A DNA stretch of 64,000 nucleotides from Agelas oroides (GCA_949130485.1 OX422183.1:22679202-22743201); one strand, 5' to 3'. Positions 35,341 to 47,508 are shown, numbered from the stretch's first letter. The notes: a model not told the origin generated them from the sequence alone. A program made the numbers and translations.

Positions 35341-37910
35341 TCTTTGCACGTGAAAGTCATTTACACGTCACTGTTTATTAACGCGGAAATTAAATTTATC
35401 AGTCTGAGGTCAAAGTGCCAAGCGTTGCATAGAAAGCCCTAGGGTTTGCCAGCAGTCCGATTTGCATAGATAGCGTGTAACTAAGCGGGACTAGTCTTTC
35501 TAAGTTGCTGATCACAACTAGGTAAGCGATTTGTACCTGTTTGAAGCCATTTTCTGTAGGTGTACCTTGTAGCTTACCAGCAATTTGAAACGGTGCCGAT
35601 TTTCTCATTTTTTTATGTACAGCTCTGACAGCCCAAGTCTATTTCCAAGTTATTTGAAGTTAATACTCCTGCCTTATGTGAAACCTAGAAGCCGCTTGTT
35701 CCCTGTGTCCAAGAAAAAGTTTTGCGTTTGACTGCCTTCTTGTAATTCACGAACGATCACGAACTAGGACCACCCCTTCCTGCCTTCCCCGCAGGGTGAT
35801 GTAGTGGAAAGGTGTGGTCTACACTTATTACTACTCAACAGGCAGGGATTTACCCCCAAAAGCTCGCTTGGCTTCGCTATTTACCTCGTAAGATTGTACG
35901 ATGTCAGCGGGCACACGTAGCGCGGAAGCGTTACGTGGGCACATAAACAAAGAGTTAACTGTGTTACTGCTAATTCATGAGAACATGAACACTGACCACC
36001 TCCACATCGCTAATAAATTCCAACAGGCCAGTGAGAGCATCTGTTTAGCTAATAATATTGTAAGTACCCTCAGATAATGTAATAATGGGCCCCCGTGTGG
36101 AATAAGCGTGAGATGCCATGATGGTTGTCGATCGATTCAATCATGAAGTGACTTACTAGCCACATTTTCTTCTCAGCCCCATGAACAGAGGCACAGTGGA
36201 CTTCAGGCTTCATATGTATCAAGACAGTTCTGGGGCTGCATCTCGCTGTCAACAAGAAATGCCAAAGATGGTACACACAACAAGCAGCAGGTAGGCGCTC
36301 CACGTAAACTGGTACCGTGTGTTTCACAAACACTTACTTAGGTGTAAATTAAGCATGAAGAAGCTTTCTCAATCCCCTTTTTCACTCTGTAGAGCTTCAT
36401 TTGACTTCTCTGATGTTGAGGTTAATTAAATTCCAATAAAGTTAGCATATAATCGGTTAAGCCATACCAATTACATCAAGAACCTAATGTTCTAATAACC
36501 AAGATACTCAGACTACCATGCTGAAATAAAATCAGCAGGCCTGCATTGTGCAGTGACTTTACCATCACACTAGCTTTCTCATATTCAAACACCATACACA
36601 CGGATTTACCTGATGCCTTGTCTTCTTCAAAGGTGACACGCCTCCTTTGGCTTCTTGTTTCCATGGCTCCTGGGGGTAATTTTCTTGCACTTGTAGTGGC
36701 AGTGCTCACCTTGACTTCTGTGGATTGAAGCATTGCCCTTAATATTATTTTTGTAATTACTAATGAACAACTTCCATATCAATAAATAGGGGAGTCGTAA
36801 AATTACTTCCACCAAAGAGTTAATTAAACAGACATTAGAACTACTTCTTAGAACTGCTTATTAGAACTACTAGGGAATACATGTATTGTTGAGGGAAAGC
36901 TGAGCGAGTGCCATATATATTTACATGCACATTTTGAGTACAGTAGTCAAGCAGAGGTTCACAGGTTGTGTACTGAATAGTAATCAAAAGCAGACCTCAC
37001 TACACATGGAGCCAATTATCCTGTGAATGGTGCTAAGTCTTGTGTAGACCAAGTTAGCTTACACCAAGCTTGATGTAAGCTGCCTTATATACACAATACT
37101 CATGGCAGATGAACTAGGCTGCTCATAGACAATAAAGAGCAACAGTGTCAGCTGCGAGTAGTATCATGTAGGCAGAGTTACTTGAGGCAACTTCTGCTGC
37201 CCTTTGTTGTATGTATGTGAGCAGCCTAGCTTGTCAGTTGTGAGTATAGCGAGACTACTTGCAAGACTTGAGTAGACTTTATTTGAGGCAGTTTTGCCTT
37301 CGAAGCCACAGTTGACCAACATTCTGTATTGAAGGGTTTAACATGCAATATTCAATCTAGTGCCTTAACACTTAGGACACGAAGCGTCAATATATTGGCG
37401 CATGGGCTGCACACACGTAGCGCAATGCACCAATATATTGGCAAAGTAGCAAAGTAGCAAAGGCAAGCAAGACTTTAGGGTAAATCCCTACCTGTTGAAT
37501 AGTAATAAGTGCCACACCTTTCCACTCACATCACCTTCAGGGAAGGCAGGAAGGGGCAGTGCTAGTTCGTGATTGATCATAAATTTTGCTAAGGGCTATC
37601 AAACGCGAAGCTGAAATCTGCTGAGTTTGTCGGAATTGTACGTAGGGAGAAAATCAGCACCGTTTCAAATTGCTGGTAAGCTACGATGTACAGCTGCAGA
37701 AAATGGCTTCAAACAAGTACAAATCACTTACCTAGCAGAGATCAGGAGTTTAGTTCAGCCTAGTTGCACATTATCTAGGCAAATCAGGCCACTGGCAAGG
37801 CCTAGGGCTTGCTAAGCAATGCCCCTCACTATGATTGGGACTGATAACTTTAATTTCCGCGTTGATATAACGGTGACGTATAAATAATTTCCATGTGTTA
37901 ACCCAATACA
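35341..37910. mobile_element. Large inverted-repeat element (~2.6 kb)
   Basis: Arms of about 520-620 bp (35341-35965 and 37385-37910) are inverted copies. Each carries the same open reading stretch (KSAPFQIAGKL ... ENGFKQVQI) running outward to inward, and a conserved block near GAAAGGTGTGG. The interior of about 1.4 kb holds a captured-looking exon (36610-36717). No transposase. The element boundary and target duplication were not resolved. Confidence 0.7.
36610..36717 (-). pseudogene. Exon-like duplicate of the 38-kb gene exon
   Basis: Bounded by CAG|AAG and CAG|gtaaat, 108 nt, in frame. It shares TSARKLPPGAMETRSQRRR-like text with the exon at 38029-38157 (ARKLLVGAMETVSQRKR). No partner exon is visible next to it, so it is probably an isolated copy in the inverted-repeat element; it could also be part of an unrecognised gene. 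Confidence 0.4.
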
Positions 37911-37985
37911 TATGAAATTTGTCCACTACAAATGGATGCATGTATGTACATACAAAGATTCTGAAATTTCCATAGACTCCACTTA

Positions 37986-38014
37986 GTGTGGGGCTAGCTC
38001 AGGCTTGCCTCAAT
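37986..38014 (+). repeat. Stray TIR end of the 1.2-kb element family
   Basis: GTGTGGGGCTAGCTCAGGCT and following bases match the right end of the elements at 9-11 kb with a few changes. It lies just past the inverted-repeat element. Confidence 0.55.
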
Positions 38015-38028
38015 GATATACAGACTAC

Positions 38029-38507
38029 CCACTGTTAATGCTTTATCACCTTCCAAATTGATACGCTTCCTTTGGCTTACGGTCTCCATGGCTCCCACAA
38101 GCAACTTTCTGGCACCAGTACCACCTTTTGGAACCTCCTTAGTGGTCATCTTCCCTCCTGTGGGAGCCAGTGTTGATCATTAGTTTCGGTGCAAAGTGTT
38201 AGCCATAGCCTAATTGTTACCCTAGGCTAGGCCTAGGGAAACAATTAGACAGCACTTTGCTTTTGACCAATTCCAAAACCAAAGCATGGGCCTGGACATC
38301 CAAATCTAGAGTCAAACAGACAAGGACCACCTTGGCGTTTAATAGCGCCTTGAAGGCCATTCTCTGGGGTGTACAGCGGTCAGTTTGCCAGGTAAGCGAG
38401 TAAGTTAGCGTGATTTTCGAATGTACGGGTCTGTGTACACTCACCATACCTTTCCGTACTGCCAGGTAATGTAGTGTAGTACCGTCTAGTCCCATTCTGT
38501 TGGCCAT
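38029..38507 (-). CDS. Two-exon 5' part of an unknown gene
   Basis: Exon 1 is 38507-38450 (ATG start, MANRMGLDGTT) with donor AAAG|gtatgg. Exon 2 is 38157-38029, with the strong acceptor CTCCCACAG and a probable donor GTGG|gtagtc. Phases agree (1 into 1). The peptide is basic, with TTKEVPKGGTGARKL and SQRKRIN. Later exons were not found; the downstream sequence is repeat. No family recognised. Confidence 0.4.
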
Positions 38508-38689
38508 AATTTAAAATTTGTTCAGTATCACGTTGGCTAGCAGCTAGCTATAAATCACTGCTGATTGTGACAGCGCTTTTTGTACTCCTCAGCCAACCAA
38601 CTAAGGCCACATAAAGTTAGTTGTTTTGTTTTCCAACAAATCACTTAAAAATGACCAGGCAACCAGGTTTTTTTTTTTTGAAACACATA

Positions 38690-38930
38690 CTGCAAGCGAT
38701 GAATGCTGTGGAGGCTTGGCAACAAGGCTACGGGTCCATCCATTTTCTAGCACGATACAGCTTTCTCCACTACTGGGCTGGCCTCGTTTAACTAAAAATA
38801 AAGCACAGGTAAAGTAACGATATGGGTCGTTTTGGCAGCCCATGGCAGTTAACTTCGGATACGGGGTGGGCACTTGCATGGGGATAGTTGAACCAGTCAA
38901 GCAACTAATCCATGCAATTGCTCCTAGTTT
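38690..38930. repeat. Dispersed repeat, relative at 2030-2290
   Basis: Second copy of the 250-bp repeat described at 2030. It overlaps the 3' end of the transposase remnant. Confidence 0.5.
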
Positions 38931-39771
38931 TGGTGCTTGAGCTGCAAGCGCCCATCGACGTTTGCTTGGGGCAATATGGTAGTGATATAATACTGAAGAT
39001 GCAATTGCACTTACGTGGTACATACTTGGGGGTAGAACATTTTGCAGCCCGTTTTTTCTGGTTTTCTTTCTTCTTTTGCTCTCTTATCTTCCGTCTTTCT
39101 TCCTTTAATCGTGCTTCCTCATCCCTCTTCTTCTGTTTATCATCAATGTTCTTAAGGTTTTCTACATTGGTAAGCACACAACAGCTTGTCTTCAGCATAA
39201 GGGAAGGCAGAGAAGTTGGAGGAGAAGGACACCGCAGCATATGCTGGATAGTACTGTGTTGTCGAGCTAATACAGCAACAGTGACTCTCTGCTGACCTTT
39301 CTTGTCGGGTGTATGTATGAGCGAGTCTTGAAAAGAGAATGGACCATCTCCACTGGCTTCAAGATGTGGGTGGTACATTTTCATCCATAAGCGGTATCGC
39401 TTGTCACTCTCGGTGCTACAATCTTCCATCTCCTTTTGGTAGCGGCTGTGAAAAGCCTCCATTTCTTCCAAAGTAAATGATGGCATTAATGGCAGCTTTT
39501 GATTTCGTTCTAGTGCAGGACGTAGTAAAGGAATGTATGCAAGGCCACCCTCCTCTTCCAACGAAGTGTCAATGATGCCTGTGGATGGCTTCACTCTGTT
39601 CCTATCAAGGGGGAAAATTCCGGCAGCCCCAAAGGCTTGAGACATCTGTCCTTTGCTCCACTCTGTATAGCTTGGAGGCCTAGAAGATACTACAGGAGAT
39701 AACATTCTGGCTTGCCAATGAGGTGTACATGAGTAAACCCTCTCTGCAAGTTCAGGAAACTGATGGTACAT
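38905..39771 (-). pseudogene. Pogo/Tigger-like transposase, C-terminal remnant
   Basis: 288 codons. The segment EWSKGQMSQAFGAAGIFPLD and the following NRV resemble the end of the DDE_1 transposase domain of pogo/Tigger/jerky-type elements, where a Trp-Ser-Lys ... AF...GIxPL block follows the catalytic core. A Lys/Glu-rich coiled coil (residues about 210-245) comes after it. The DDE core and DNA-binding parts are absent upstream, so this is a truncated copy or the last exon of a larger gene. Assignment rests on this motif and is moderate. Confidence 0.5.
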
Positions 39772-40034
39772 GGTGATCTAAAATGGTAGAAAACAAAACA
39801 CATTTTTCACACAGTATTCCATTTCTCATTCAAATTAAACTTCTCACCAGAGTATTTAGCAGCAGCCCTATGGCAAAGAGAGATGATTCAGCCACTGATG
39901 TCAAAATCACCCTATACAAATGGATACAACACGAGAAGGAATCTGTGCTAAGGACATGAACAACACTGCTGTAGATCCTACAACACCACAAGCAGCGGAT
40001 TGGCAAAGATACATCAGACACCAATTACCTTCAG

Positions 40035-40680
40035 GTTGGTGTAAAACCTGGACTCTGGACTCTGGACTGGACTATGGACTGGACTATGGACTGAGTTTTG
40101 GACTGAGTTTTGGACTGAGACGCTTGATATTAAGTGGCTAAACTGTTGTTTAAAGGGCCCTGGGCCTTGGCAAAGGCATCTTAGACCGTGTGACATCACA
40201 TGCATGCAGCAAGAGAGTGGCTGTGCATGTGTGGATTGATATCAGCATTGCAAGGTCCAAGACCCATGTTGGTACGCCTACTGTAGCCAAGGCACATTCG
40301 ACAATTAGTGTAGTCTATATTCATGCAACAACAGTGTGGCTCAGGTTGCAAGATATTTGCTTAAAGCATTGTAGGTTATGGTATGTGGCTGTAAACAGAC
40401 AACAACCTTCTTATAGCGTGGTATGATTGGTCCGTGAGTGGTATAGTCACAGTTCAGCCTTTCGGACCATCAGCCCATAGAAATCGACCCAGGTCCTCAG
40501 AGATCTTGATAAATGCACTACCTCCGCTCTTGTGAAATACCAAGAGATACTCATGCATGTCTATGCTCACTCTGCCTTCTTGAACCGTTCTTGGGACAGA
40601 ACCCAAGTCTCAGGTAACCTGTTGTCAATTACAAAGCACACAGAGAGCAACAGAACCTCTTCTATAGCTTAGATAACTGA
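40035..40680 (+). repeat. GGACT-repeat block, copy 1
   Basis: Starts with a minisatellite of GGACTCT, GGACTGGACTAT and GGACTGAGTTTT units (40052-40122). It then aligns in the same orientation with 44960-45625 over about 600 bp (shared CATGCAGCAAGAGAGTGGCT). The right inverted end present in copy 2 is missing here. Confidence 0.75.
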
Positions 40681-40698
40681 TTCGGAGTGGGAAATAGT

Positions 40699-40777
40699 TA
40701 GCCTCGTTCCCAGGCTCTCCCCTCGCCCCGACGAAAAATAGAAAAGGAGGCGAGGGGAGAGCCTGGGAACGAGGCTA
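40699..40777. mobile_element. Hairpin MITE with 9-bp target duplication
   Basis: TAGCCTCGTTCCCAGGCTCT and its complement bound a short loop. It is flanked on both sides by GGAAATAGT (40690-40698 and 40778-40786). This is the clearest target-site duplication of the family. Confidence 0.9.
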
Positions 40778-42641
40778 GGAAATAGTCGCTGTGGGCGATT
40801 TTCGAATTTTGACGCGGTTTTTACGGAAATACGTATACTTCCGTGTATCAGGCTTAACTTTAACCCCTGGGCCACTGCAGATCTTTTGTAACTGCAAGCA
40901 GGCAACGAGCTGATTTACGTACAGCAAACAGCTGCAAATAAGTAGAGGTATATGAGAAAAGTCCTGTGTGGCTAGGATGGCACGTGATTGTAAATTTCTT
41001 GATTTACTTGCTCTAGCCAATGGAACATTATTTTTCTAATGATGGTAACTGCATAGGTAGCTACCGAAGTTGTAAAATAAAAATTTCAGTGGCTGGAGTA
41101 ATCAAGAAATTTACAGTCATGCAAGAATGTTTACAAAAAGGTGCAGCGTTCCTGCTTGGACATTCTGACTGAAGATTAATGGGCTCACACAGAGCTGCAT
41201 TTCCAGGTATGTTTGCAGAAGATCTGGTCCCTGATGAACATAATAGAGGCTCTTAGCAGGACAAAGCTCAAGTGGCAACATACACCCCATCATTTTGCTG
41301 TATGGCTGTCTCTCTTCTCACTCAACATTTCAGCAAGTCTCTTACAGAAGATGTGGCAGCTCTTCCCATACCCCAGTTGATAGGGCTGGCGGTGTAAAAA
41401 GTGAATGCCTTACTTCTTTGCTTCTCTGATCATATGGAAATATCTTTTCTAGCTCATGCAAGATATAGATACACTAGTTCACACACACACAAGGAAAACG
41501 CAAGCTATTGACTCGGGCAGAAAGGAAGGGTACCTCTGCATGCTTTGAACAGTAGCAGACGGTACACTGGTACATAGAGTGAACAACTGTAGCATGCTCC
41601 CTGCTGGATCTCTAACACAGAAGTACTGTCCTTCAGTGCCTGTTTATTAATCACTCCTCCCAGTCTCAATCAACTGTTTTCCACTCATGACAACAATGTA
41701 GTCTTGGCAACTGCAAATTCATTAGAGAATATTACTGCAAGACTTACTATAAGTTCCAAATTTTCATCATTATTATGCTATAGTAAACTCGGCAGTGTTG
41801 CTATATATACTCAGAGCACTGCAGAAGGGGCACAGTACTCCATCACTGGCATCGAACGTAAAATTAATGATGCTACTTTTAGCAGATACAAGTACAAATG
41901 TTCATTCAAATGCGCATTCAATTTATACTAGACATCTATCAGCATTCAAGTGAGAAGTGCGTACAGTTTGACGCAAGTTTGCCGAGATAGGCTGATACAC
42001 AGTAAGGTATAGCTCTGTCCAGGTGTGTAGCACCAATTCAGAAGAGAATAAGGTAAGCAAGCTACTAAGGGCTGCATTCATTTTAAATGTCGGGTGTAAT
42101 GGCCTGTATTCAATGTTGGGAAATATCACTTGAGAGCAATGGTGAGCTGACTGTTGAGCTGCATGTTGGGGTAAGTGGGATCTATAGTATCCTCAGCTCA
42201 GTTTTATCTTATCAGTTTTACATAATTGCCTACGCTTTAGATGAAATTAGCAACATTTGTAGATTCGTATCGATTAGCATGCTACTATGGCAGCGTGACA
42301 CATCTTTTCCAAACCATTCATTATTATTGTGTCCATATTGCATGCATCTACCTTCAGGAAGTTACCAATGAGATTGTGAATCAACAAAGTTAAAGCATGC
42401 ACTTATACATAGGTATGTACCATAACAAAATTCTGTGAAGGAAGGCAAAGTGATCTGGTGAGTAGTAACTTTGACAGTTTGCTGTCATGAAACCCCAGGC
42501 AAGATTGTTGTTTGGGGATCACCTGTTGATAGCGATAAATAGACTATGTTCCAGTTATCCATTGTTACAGTAACGATCACTTGAAAATATTACTGCGGCA
42601 TTGATATTTCCTTGAAATTTTATCGCCAAGTGTAACTTGTT
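40778..42641. other. Region without recognised genes
   Basis: No supported gene or repeat in this stretch. Reading frames are short and unrelated to any recognisable family. Confidence 0.4.
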
Positions 42642-42747
42642 GTAGCCTTGTTCCCAGGCCTCCCCTGTTTTTTTTTTTGTTCTTAGGTTTGCATTCATTA
42701 TACTATACTGAAGAACAAAAAACGGGGGCGGCCTAATAATGAGGCTA
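42642..42747. mobile_element. Diverged hairpin MITE
   Basis: The ends TAGCCTTGTTCCCAGGC and GGCCTAATAATGAGGCTA pair imperfectly around a T-rich loop. An older member of the hairpin family. Confidence 0.65.
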
Positions 42748-42907
42748 ACTTTTTTTCAGAAAATTTTCGGCCTTGCAGTTTCAAGGAGTGAATGACTCCC
42801 ATTGTCAGTGACTCCCCAGTTACTCACTCCTAGGAGCTCTGATTCCCCTGGATCAGTGGCTCAGTGTGAGTGATTTTACCTACTGTAGGAAAATGTATAG
42901 ATACAGC

Positions 42908-42997
42908 AAGAGCGCATAAGAACAGGAAGTTAGAGTAAGAGCGTGTAACTCTGTAAAATTTGAAACCGATCAGAATTTACCTCCAGTGCTATAAATA
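42908..42997 (+). promoter_or_regulatory. Second promoter-like cluster
   Basis: AAGAGCGCAT (42908), an ETS-like CAGGAAGT, AAGAGCGTGTAACT (42937) and TATAAATA (42990-42997) repeat the order seen at 7996-8102, without the CRE. Downstream, 43246-43345 reads as a short acceptor-bounded open stretch (IVGDIATEAEALKEE) that could be an exon. I could not connect it to anything. Confidence 0.4.
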
Positions 42998-44324
42998 CTG
43001 GGTATGCTGCACTGCGTAGACATAGGGCATTGTTGCTAAGCATGTATGTGTCCTATTTTTAGTACGGCTCAATAATTTTGACCGGACTACGGGTTTCTAT
43101 TGGAGTTACATGATCTTACTCAAGCCACCTGTTCTTGTGCCTTAATACAGGTAGATACAAAGAACTGGTACACAGCAAGAATGCTTAACTTTTGCTCACA
43201 ATGAATATTCGACTTACTACAAGGGTGAATCACTATTTCAATACTAGGTTATCAAAATAGTTGGGGACATAGCCACAGAAGCAGAAGCTCTCAAAGAAGA
43301 GTCTGTGGCTTCTGTAGCAGAATTTATTTCGAGGTCGATGTGCTGAAATGTGGCCCTACTGCAGCAAGGGGGTACATTTTGGAAGATATGACAAAATCAT
43401 TGAAAAATGTGGAAGTACTTACTAGGTGCTTTGCAATTCCACAAGCAATCAAAATTCCTGGCCACAATATTTCCTTGGTGATAAAATGTCCCGATAAAAT
43501 TTTATCGCAGCTTAATATTTCCGAGCAATCAAATTTATCGCAAAAATACTTCGAAAAAGGTTATCTTTCAAGTCACCCAAACTGAACTCTCTATTTCCAC
43601 AAATGGGAAGACTATTCAACATTAGCATGAACCACTTCTGTTTGTTATACTGTACAGACTACAGGAGGGTTGAAAGAGTCTCTAAATGAAAATTGTAAAT
43701 AATGGTATTTCTCCACACTGATCACACCACTGTACCAAACTCTTCTCTTCTGAATAGCTGTTACACACCAGATCTGGACAAAGCTACAGCTTACTCAGCC
43801 TTGCTCATCAAACTCGAAACTAATGCAAGATGGAACTCATGAGCATCAAACTGTACTTCTTGCTTCATTGTTGGCAAGATGTCGTAACAATCAAACTTTC
43901 GTACATGTATGATCCCTTTATTATACCTTTGAAGACCACCAACAGTAGTACTAGTGAAAGTTTGATGCCAGTGGTAGAGTATTTGTACCCCTCCTACAGT
44001 GCTTTGTGTACAGCAACTGCAGAATTTACCAGCATAATTATTATGAGAATTTGCAACTTACACTTACAGTAGAGATCATCAACATGAGAATTCTAGTACA
44101 CTTGTCAGGACTACAATGCTGGGAACGCTGAGATCAGAGGTAGGGGTGATCCGGCATTAAACAGGCACTGGAGGACAGCACTGCTATGCTGGAGATCCAG
44201 CAGTGAGTAACTTTTTATGCCCAGTCGTTCATCTCTCCACGAGGCGCGGTCTGCTACCATTCAAAGTGTGTGGAGGTAGTAGAGCTTTCCAGTTTCACGT
44301 TTCCATGTCAGATGACAACGTGTG

Positions 44325-44768
44325 CGTGTGAGCCCCGATGGACCTCACATGGTCTTCGTAGCCCCTCCCCCTTTCAGTCCGATCATTGATGGGCCAAAAG
44401 TACTTAACATTTTGATGTCGATTGCAAACGTTTTAAAAGCAATAAACGTCAAATTTACTGAGCACACTAAGGAGGGTCTGGGCTATCCGCAGCTTTTTGT
44501 TCCATGGTCGTAGCATGTACGGTTGGAAAGTTACAGTAGCATGTCCGCGCATTGATGGAGTTGGGCCGAATTTTGCTGTATTCGGCCGACGAACTTTGCA
44601 GGTGCGTAGCTCCAAGACTAAAGTACAGCTCTGCTTGCTACTCCAGTTCTAAACTACAGTGGAGTGGTGCTATCCTCCGGTGCCTAAATGGGATGGACTG
44701 CTACCTCCTGTTTCCTGTGGCGAGCGTCCGATTATTGATGGTGTCCGAACACCGGTGGCTTACTCTAG
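44325..44768 (+). repeat. Orphan copy of the receptor-like gene's 5' flank
   Basis: Inverted copy of 33455-33905. The similarity stops at CTTACTCTA, just where the receptor-like gene's leader would start. No gene follows; the intact receptor-like gene on this side starts 5.3 kb further on. Confidence 0.75.
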
Positions 44769-44942
44769 TCTCGTGCCCTGTCTGGCAACAAGACTATTGA
44801 AGCAGTGAGACTGAATGTTTTGTCTGGTTGATGAGTGTAGGGAACCACTGTTATATTGGAAGTTGGAAAGTGAAAACAATGATTTAGAGACAAGTTTTGA
44901 GCTAGCTGCTGTCCATGTCCGCGCGCCTCCCCCCCCCACCCC

Positions 44943-45725
44943 TTGGGGTCATTGTAAAAGTTGGACTCTGGACTACTCGTTGACTGGACTATGGACTGGA
45001 CTGAGGCGCTTGATGTTACCTGATGTAAGTGGCTAAAGTGGCTGAAACTGTTGTTTAACGTGCCCTGGGCCTTGACAAAGGCATCTTCGACCATGTGGCA
45101 ATATATGCATGCAGCAAGAGAGTGGCTGTGAAATTCCATTATGTGGATCAGCATAATTTGCAAGGTCCAACTCCAAGACACATGTTTGTACGTCTACTTG
45201 GCCAAGGCACAGACAATTAGTGTGGCTGTGGGTGTTGCTCAGGCCCAAGACATTTGCTCAAGAGCATTGTAGGTTGTGGTAATGTGGCTGTAAACAGACA
45301 ACAGCGTTCTTCTAGCTACCTTGAAAGTGGTAACTATTGGTCTGTGAGTGGTATAGATCATTTGCTGCACATGCACAGCCTCACCCATCAGCCCATAAAA
45401 ATCAACCCAGGCCCACAGAGATCGTGACAAATGTTTGTACTACCTCTGCTCTCGTGAAATACCAACAGATACTCATGCAGATTTATGCTCACTCTGCCCT
45501 CTTGAACCATTCTTGGGACAGACCCCAAATCTCAGGTAACCTGTTCTCAATTAAAAAGCACATTTACATTATGTATACACAGAGAGCAACAGAACCTCTT
45601 CTCTAGCTTAGATAGTCGTTGTGGAGCTCCGCATTGGTCCAAAACTCAGTCCAAATATTGGTCCATAGTCCATGAGTCCAGTCCAGAGTCTAGCTTTACA
45701 ATGACTCCACCCCTTGCAGGGCACA
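44943..45725. mobile_element. GGACT foldback element, copy 2
   Basis: The left end (GGGGTCATTGTAAAAGTTGG then GGACT units) is mirrored at the right end (45635-45725, AGTCCA units then TTACAATGACTCCACCCC). The body matches copy 1 at 40035-40680. Non-coding. Confidence 0.75.
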
Positions 45726-46482
45726 CAGACGGCTGGACACATGACTTGTCACAAATGTAGAATCTTTTCTTTCCAAATTGGTGCCAAATGGCTCGAAACT
45801 AATGCGATAAACTGCCTTCAAACCTTATTTCATTTCTACACTATCCATGCAGCAATTCAACTGTGCATGGGGTAGAACGAAGTGGATATATCTTTTCATT
45901 TGACACCAGGTCCTGTACTGCCATAACAATGGCTGGAATCTGAAACACTGTAGTGTGAAGCTTTAGCAAATGGCTTGAGGTAGCTAGAGGTTTCCACATC
46001 ATAATATTCGGTACCTGTAATGCGGAAGTTCACACAACTTTAACCTTTACTCTACTTAGAGTAGGGAATGTGGAGTGGTCTCCCCACACTCTGCACTCCC
46101 TTCATGTATAGTAGGGGACATGGAGTGGGGGAGGCCATTCCGTGTTCCCTCTTATAAGTAGGGGACATGGAATGCCCCCCCCCCCCAATCCATGTCCCCT
46201 ATATGTACAGTAGGGAAAGCAGAGTGGGGGGGAGACACTTCATTTCCCCTACTAATGGAAAGTACCACAAAAACAGTGGCCCCCACCAATGCAAGCAGTG
46301 AGACACCTCCTTCACAAGGTGGGGCATATGTTATTTGCAAGTTCTCTCAATAAGGTACAAGTACATGAAAATGTCTCAAGTAGCTATATCACTGCAAAAA
46401 CAAATTGGTTGTTTCAACCATGGAGTGGTTACCCTGGTTGCAGACTAGCTAGAGAGATGTTGGTTACGAGAGGTTTATTAGA
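45726..46482. other. Region with GTAGGGGACATGGAGTG repeats
   Basis: From 46050 to 46260 short degenerate repeats of GTAGGGGACATGGAGTGG occur in both orientations, with a C run at 46175. A similar block is at 48110-48245. No gene seen. Confidence 0.5.
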
Positions 46483-46728
46483 GACTAATTGCATAAGACA
46501 ACCTGAGAGGCAGCTGCCCAGTTCGTATTACAAACACAGCACACCGACAACCCTCAGATCATCCGTGAGGGAATCACCTGCTTGCATTACGAGCATGGGA
46601 ATTCCTTACTGCAACTTTGAAGTGCATTTGTAATGACTCCTTCACAGATGTTCTGAGGGTAGTTAAGGTATTGTGGTTGTAAGATGAACTGGGCAGCTGC
46701 CTCTCCTGTTGCCTTATGCAATTAGTCT
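46483..46728. mobile_element. Foldback element
   Basis: Arms of about 110 bp begin AGACTAATTGCATAAG and share GAGGCAGCTGCCCAGTTC in inverted orientation. Non-coding. Confidence 0.85.
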
Positions 46729-46820
46729 TACATACCAAAGTAATAACCATAAAGCACTCATAACCACTGTCTCGCTAGCTAAGATACAACTCTGCATGTG
46801 GTTAAAACAACTAACATGTT

Positions 46821-47508
46821 TTAGCTATAGTAAACAACTTTCACAAAACCACTTGGTGCTGGCATCAGAAAGACTAGAGAGGAAATGTTTGCACATTGCT
46901 GATGGTACCATTGCTTGTACTGTTTACATTGCGCAATGTTGCCAAGTTTGGAGTCCTTGGGCACTTGCAGATACTGTGTATTTGGACTTGAATGAACTGG
47001 TTTCATGGTGGAGTCAGGAAATACAACAATTTCACGATTCTCCAAGTAGCTAACAAGGTGCTTTCTCATCAATGACTGGTTCTTGAGGTGAGCAGCGGGA
47101 TCTTTGCCATGACACAAGCTCACTGCAACTAAAATAGCAAACAGGCCAGAGTTGGCGTCTCCATTTTGATGCTGCATGTTTACCATTCGTAAAGTGATCT
47201 TCTTTTTGGGTGACCAAAGAATGGCAGATAATATACTGCTCCTTCAAAATGCAAGGTGGCGATGGGTACACACTATCATACATATCTACCACAGTGGGTG
47301 CACTGTTGATGTTGCTGACACACACCCACTGAGAATTGCTGATGTTGATTTTGTGGATAAAGTTATTAGGATGTGAGTTCCAGCGCATGTTAGCCAAATC
47401 CAATGTGTCCTGCAGCCCAGTCTGGTTTCGAAGCAGAAGAACTTGCACTGCACAGATATGCTGCTGCATAACAGTACCTAAAATATGGGGGTAGCTATCA
47501 CTGCCCAA
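46821..47508 (-). pseudogene. Degenerate Ulp1-like protease
   Basis: Two overlapping frames together resemble the protease at 34047-35066; the frame changes near 47176. The catalytic His position reads SQWVCVS (Gln), the Asp is kept (VDMYDS), and the Cys position reads NSGLFAI (Ser). A remnant of the PHD finger (YKQWYHQQC) follows. Frame break plus loss of two catalytic residues argue strongly against activity. The N-terminal CXC module is not seen. Confidence 0.75.
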
